From: Verrucomicrobiales bacterium
GTDB lineage: Bacteria > Verrucomicrobiota > Verrucomicrobiia > Verrucomicrobiales > DEV007
Direction: 5' to 3'
Length of the DNA stretch: 43,726 nt
Assembly: GCA_016795505.1 (NCBI GenBank)
Contig: JAEUHH010000054.1
Span: 1 to 43,726, forward strand
Shown here: one piece after another, positions 43,588-43,726 of the stretch
Position numbering within the stretch: the first letter of the stretch is position 1
Layout of the letters: every line of letters begins with the position of its first letter
The notes under the pieces: model-generated
The model's database searches: none
Told to the model about the DNA's origin: nothing
What the model saw: the letters and a program-made list of their open reading frames with translations, nothing else
Program-made: the position numbers and the translations under genes

Positions 43588-43726
43588 ATGACCCCACCCG
43601 CCAGAACCCAGGACGATGAACGACCGCCAGCCCCCTCCACCGGTGCGCTGCCGTTGATTTCGATCGTCGTTCCCACCTACAATCACGCGCATTTCCTGCC
43701 CCGCGCGCTCGATTCGGCCCTGAGCC
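43588..43726 (+). CDS. GT2-family glycosyltransferase, N-terminus only
   Basis: The ATG at 43588 opens a frame that runs off the window edge after 46 codons. After a Pro/Asp-rich start (MTPPARTQDDERPPAPSTGA) comes LPLISIVVPTYNHAHFLPRA, the classical first beta strand and loop of family 2 glycosyltransferases, with the nucleotide-sugar-binding VVPTYN. The rest of the domain and the catalytic Asp motifs lie outside the window. Role is probably surface polysaccharide or glycoconjugate synthesis; the exact sugar cannot be told. Confidence 0.85.
   Translation, partial: MTPPARTQDDERPPAPSTGALPLISIVVPTYNHAHFLPRALDSALS

Overview
The window looks like part of a GC-rich chromosome from a Verrucomicrobiota bacterium, with Planctomycetota as the next choice. 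The lineage call is inference. It rests on a gene set typical of these phyla: secreted DUF1080 (3-keto-disaccharide hydrolase) domains, a cytochrome c / formylglycine-generating-enzyme-like fusion, a ThuA-like protein, a Tat-exported Gfo/Idh/MocA oxidoreductase, two PQQ-type beta-propellers, a sialidase-like propeller, and very large secreted Ig/LamG/beta-helix proteins. The first ~82 bases closely match an Illumina P7/TruSeq adapter, so the left edge is an assembly artefact. The right edge cuts a glycosyltransferase gene.

Layout. Bases 83-1340 are non-coding repeats: 15-bp units, a 267-bp tandem duplication full of hairpins, and ten 42-bp units. Next come a membrane-anchored HEAT-like protein, htpG and gatC on the plus strand. 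Bases 4557-7905 (minus) hold a three-gene operon: a HemN/HemW-like radical SAM enzyme, a chorismate-lyase-like protein and a flavin-dependent halogenase-like enzyme. This is the best candidate for an undescribed pathway. Bases 8094-12004 (minus) hold a PQQ-propeller lipoprotein, an AT-rich gene joining a MaoP/DUF413 domain to a coiled coil and a DnaJ-type zinc motif, and an exported oxidoreductase. Bases 12127-17007 (plus) hold a photolyase-related protein, a double-DUF1080 protein and the cytochrome/FGE-like fusion, closed by a clear terminator. Bases 17129-20852 (minus) hold the sialidase-like, cytochrome and ThuA-like genes. Bases 21047-27458 (plus) hold a second PQQ propeller, mfd, a SurA/PpiC-type isomerase and a MOSC protein. 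An AT-richer accessory patch (27625-28775) carries a PD-(D/E)XK-type nuclease and a small secreted protein, followed by about 1.3 kb of mostly non-coding repeat mosaic. Bases 30131-37538 (minus) hold a TPR protein in operon with a 2175-residue secreted phosphoesterase/Ig protein. Bases 37962-42083 (minus) hold a 1373-residue beta-helix protein. The end holds a thioredoxin-like protein, a small hypothetical ORF and the partial glycosyltransferase.

How the genes work together. Most of the window encodes exported proteins, consistent with a polysaccharide-degrading, surface-active bacterium: DUF1080, ThuA-like, Gfo/Idh, sialidase-like and beta-helix proteins suit glycan turnover, and the heme proteins suit periplasmic redox work. 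Intergenic space is rich in repeats: a ~48-bp palindromic element in at least four places, heptamer arrays just after both PQQ-propeller genes, and 18 perfect GGAACTT copies upstream of mfd. No rRNA, tRNA, CRISPR array, transposase or phage gene was seen. All calls come from reading the sequence; no database or structure search was run.
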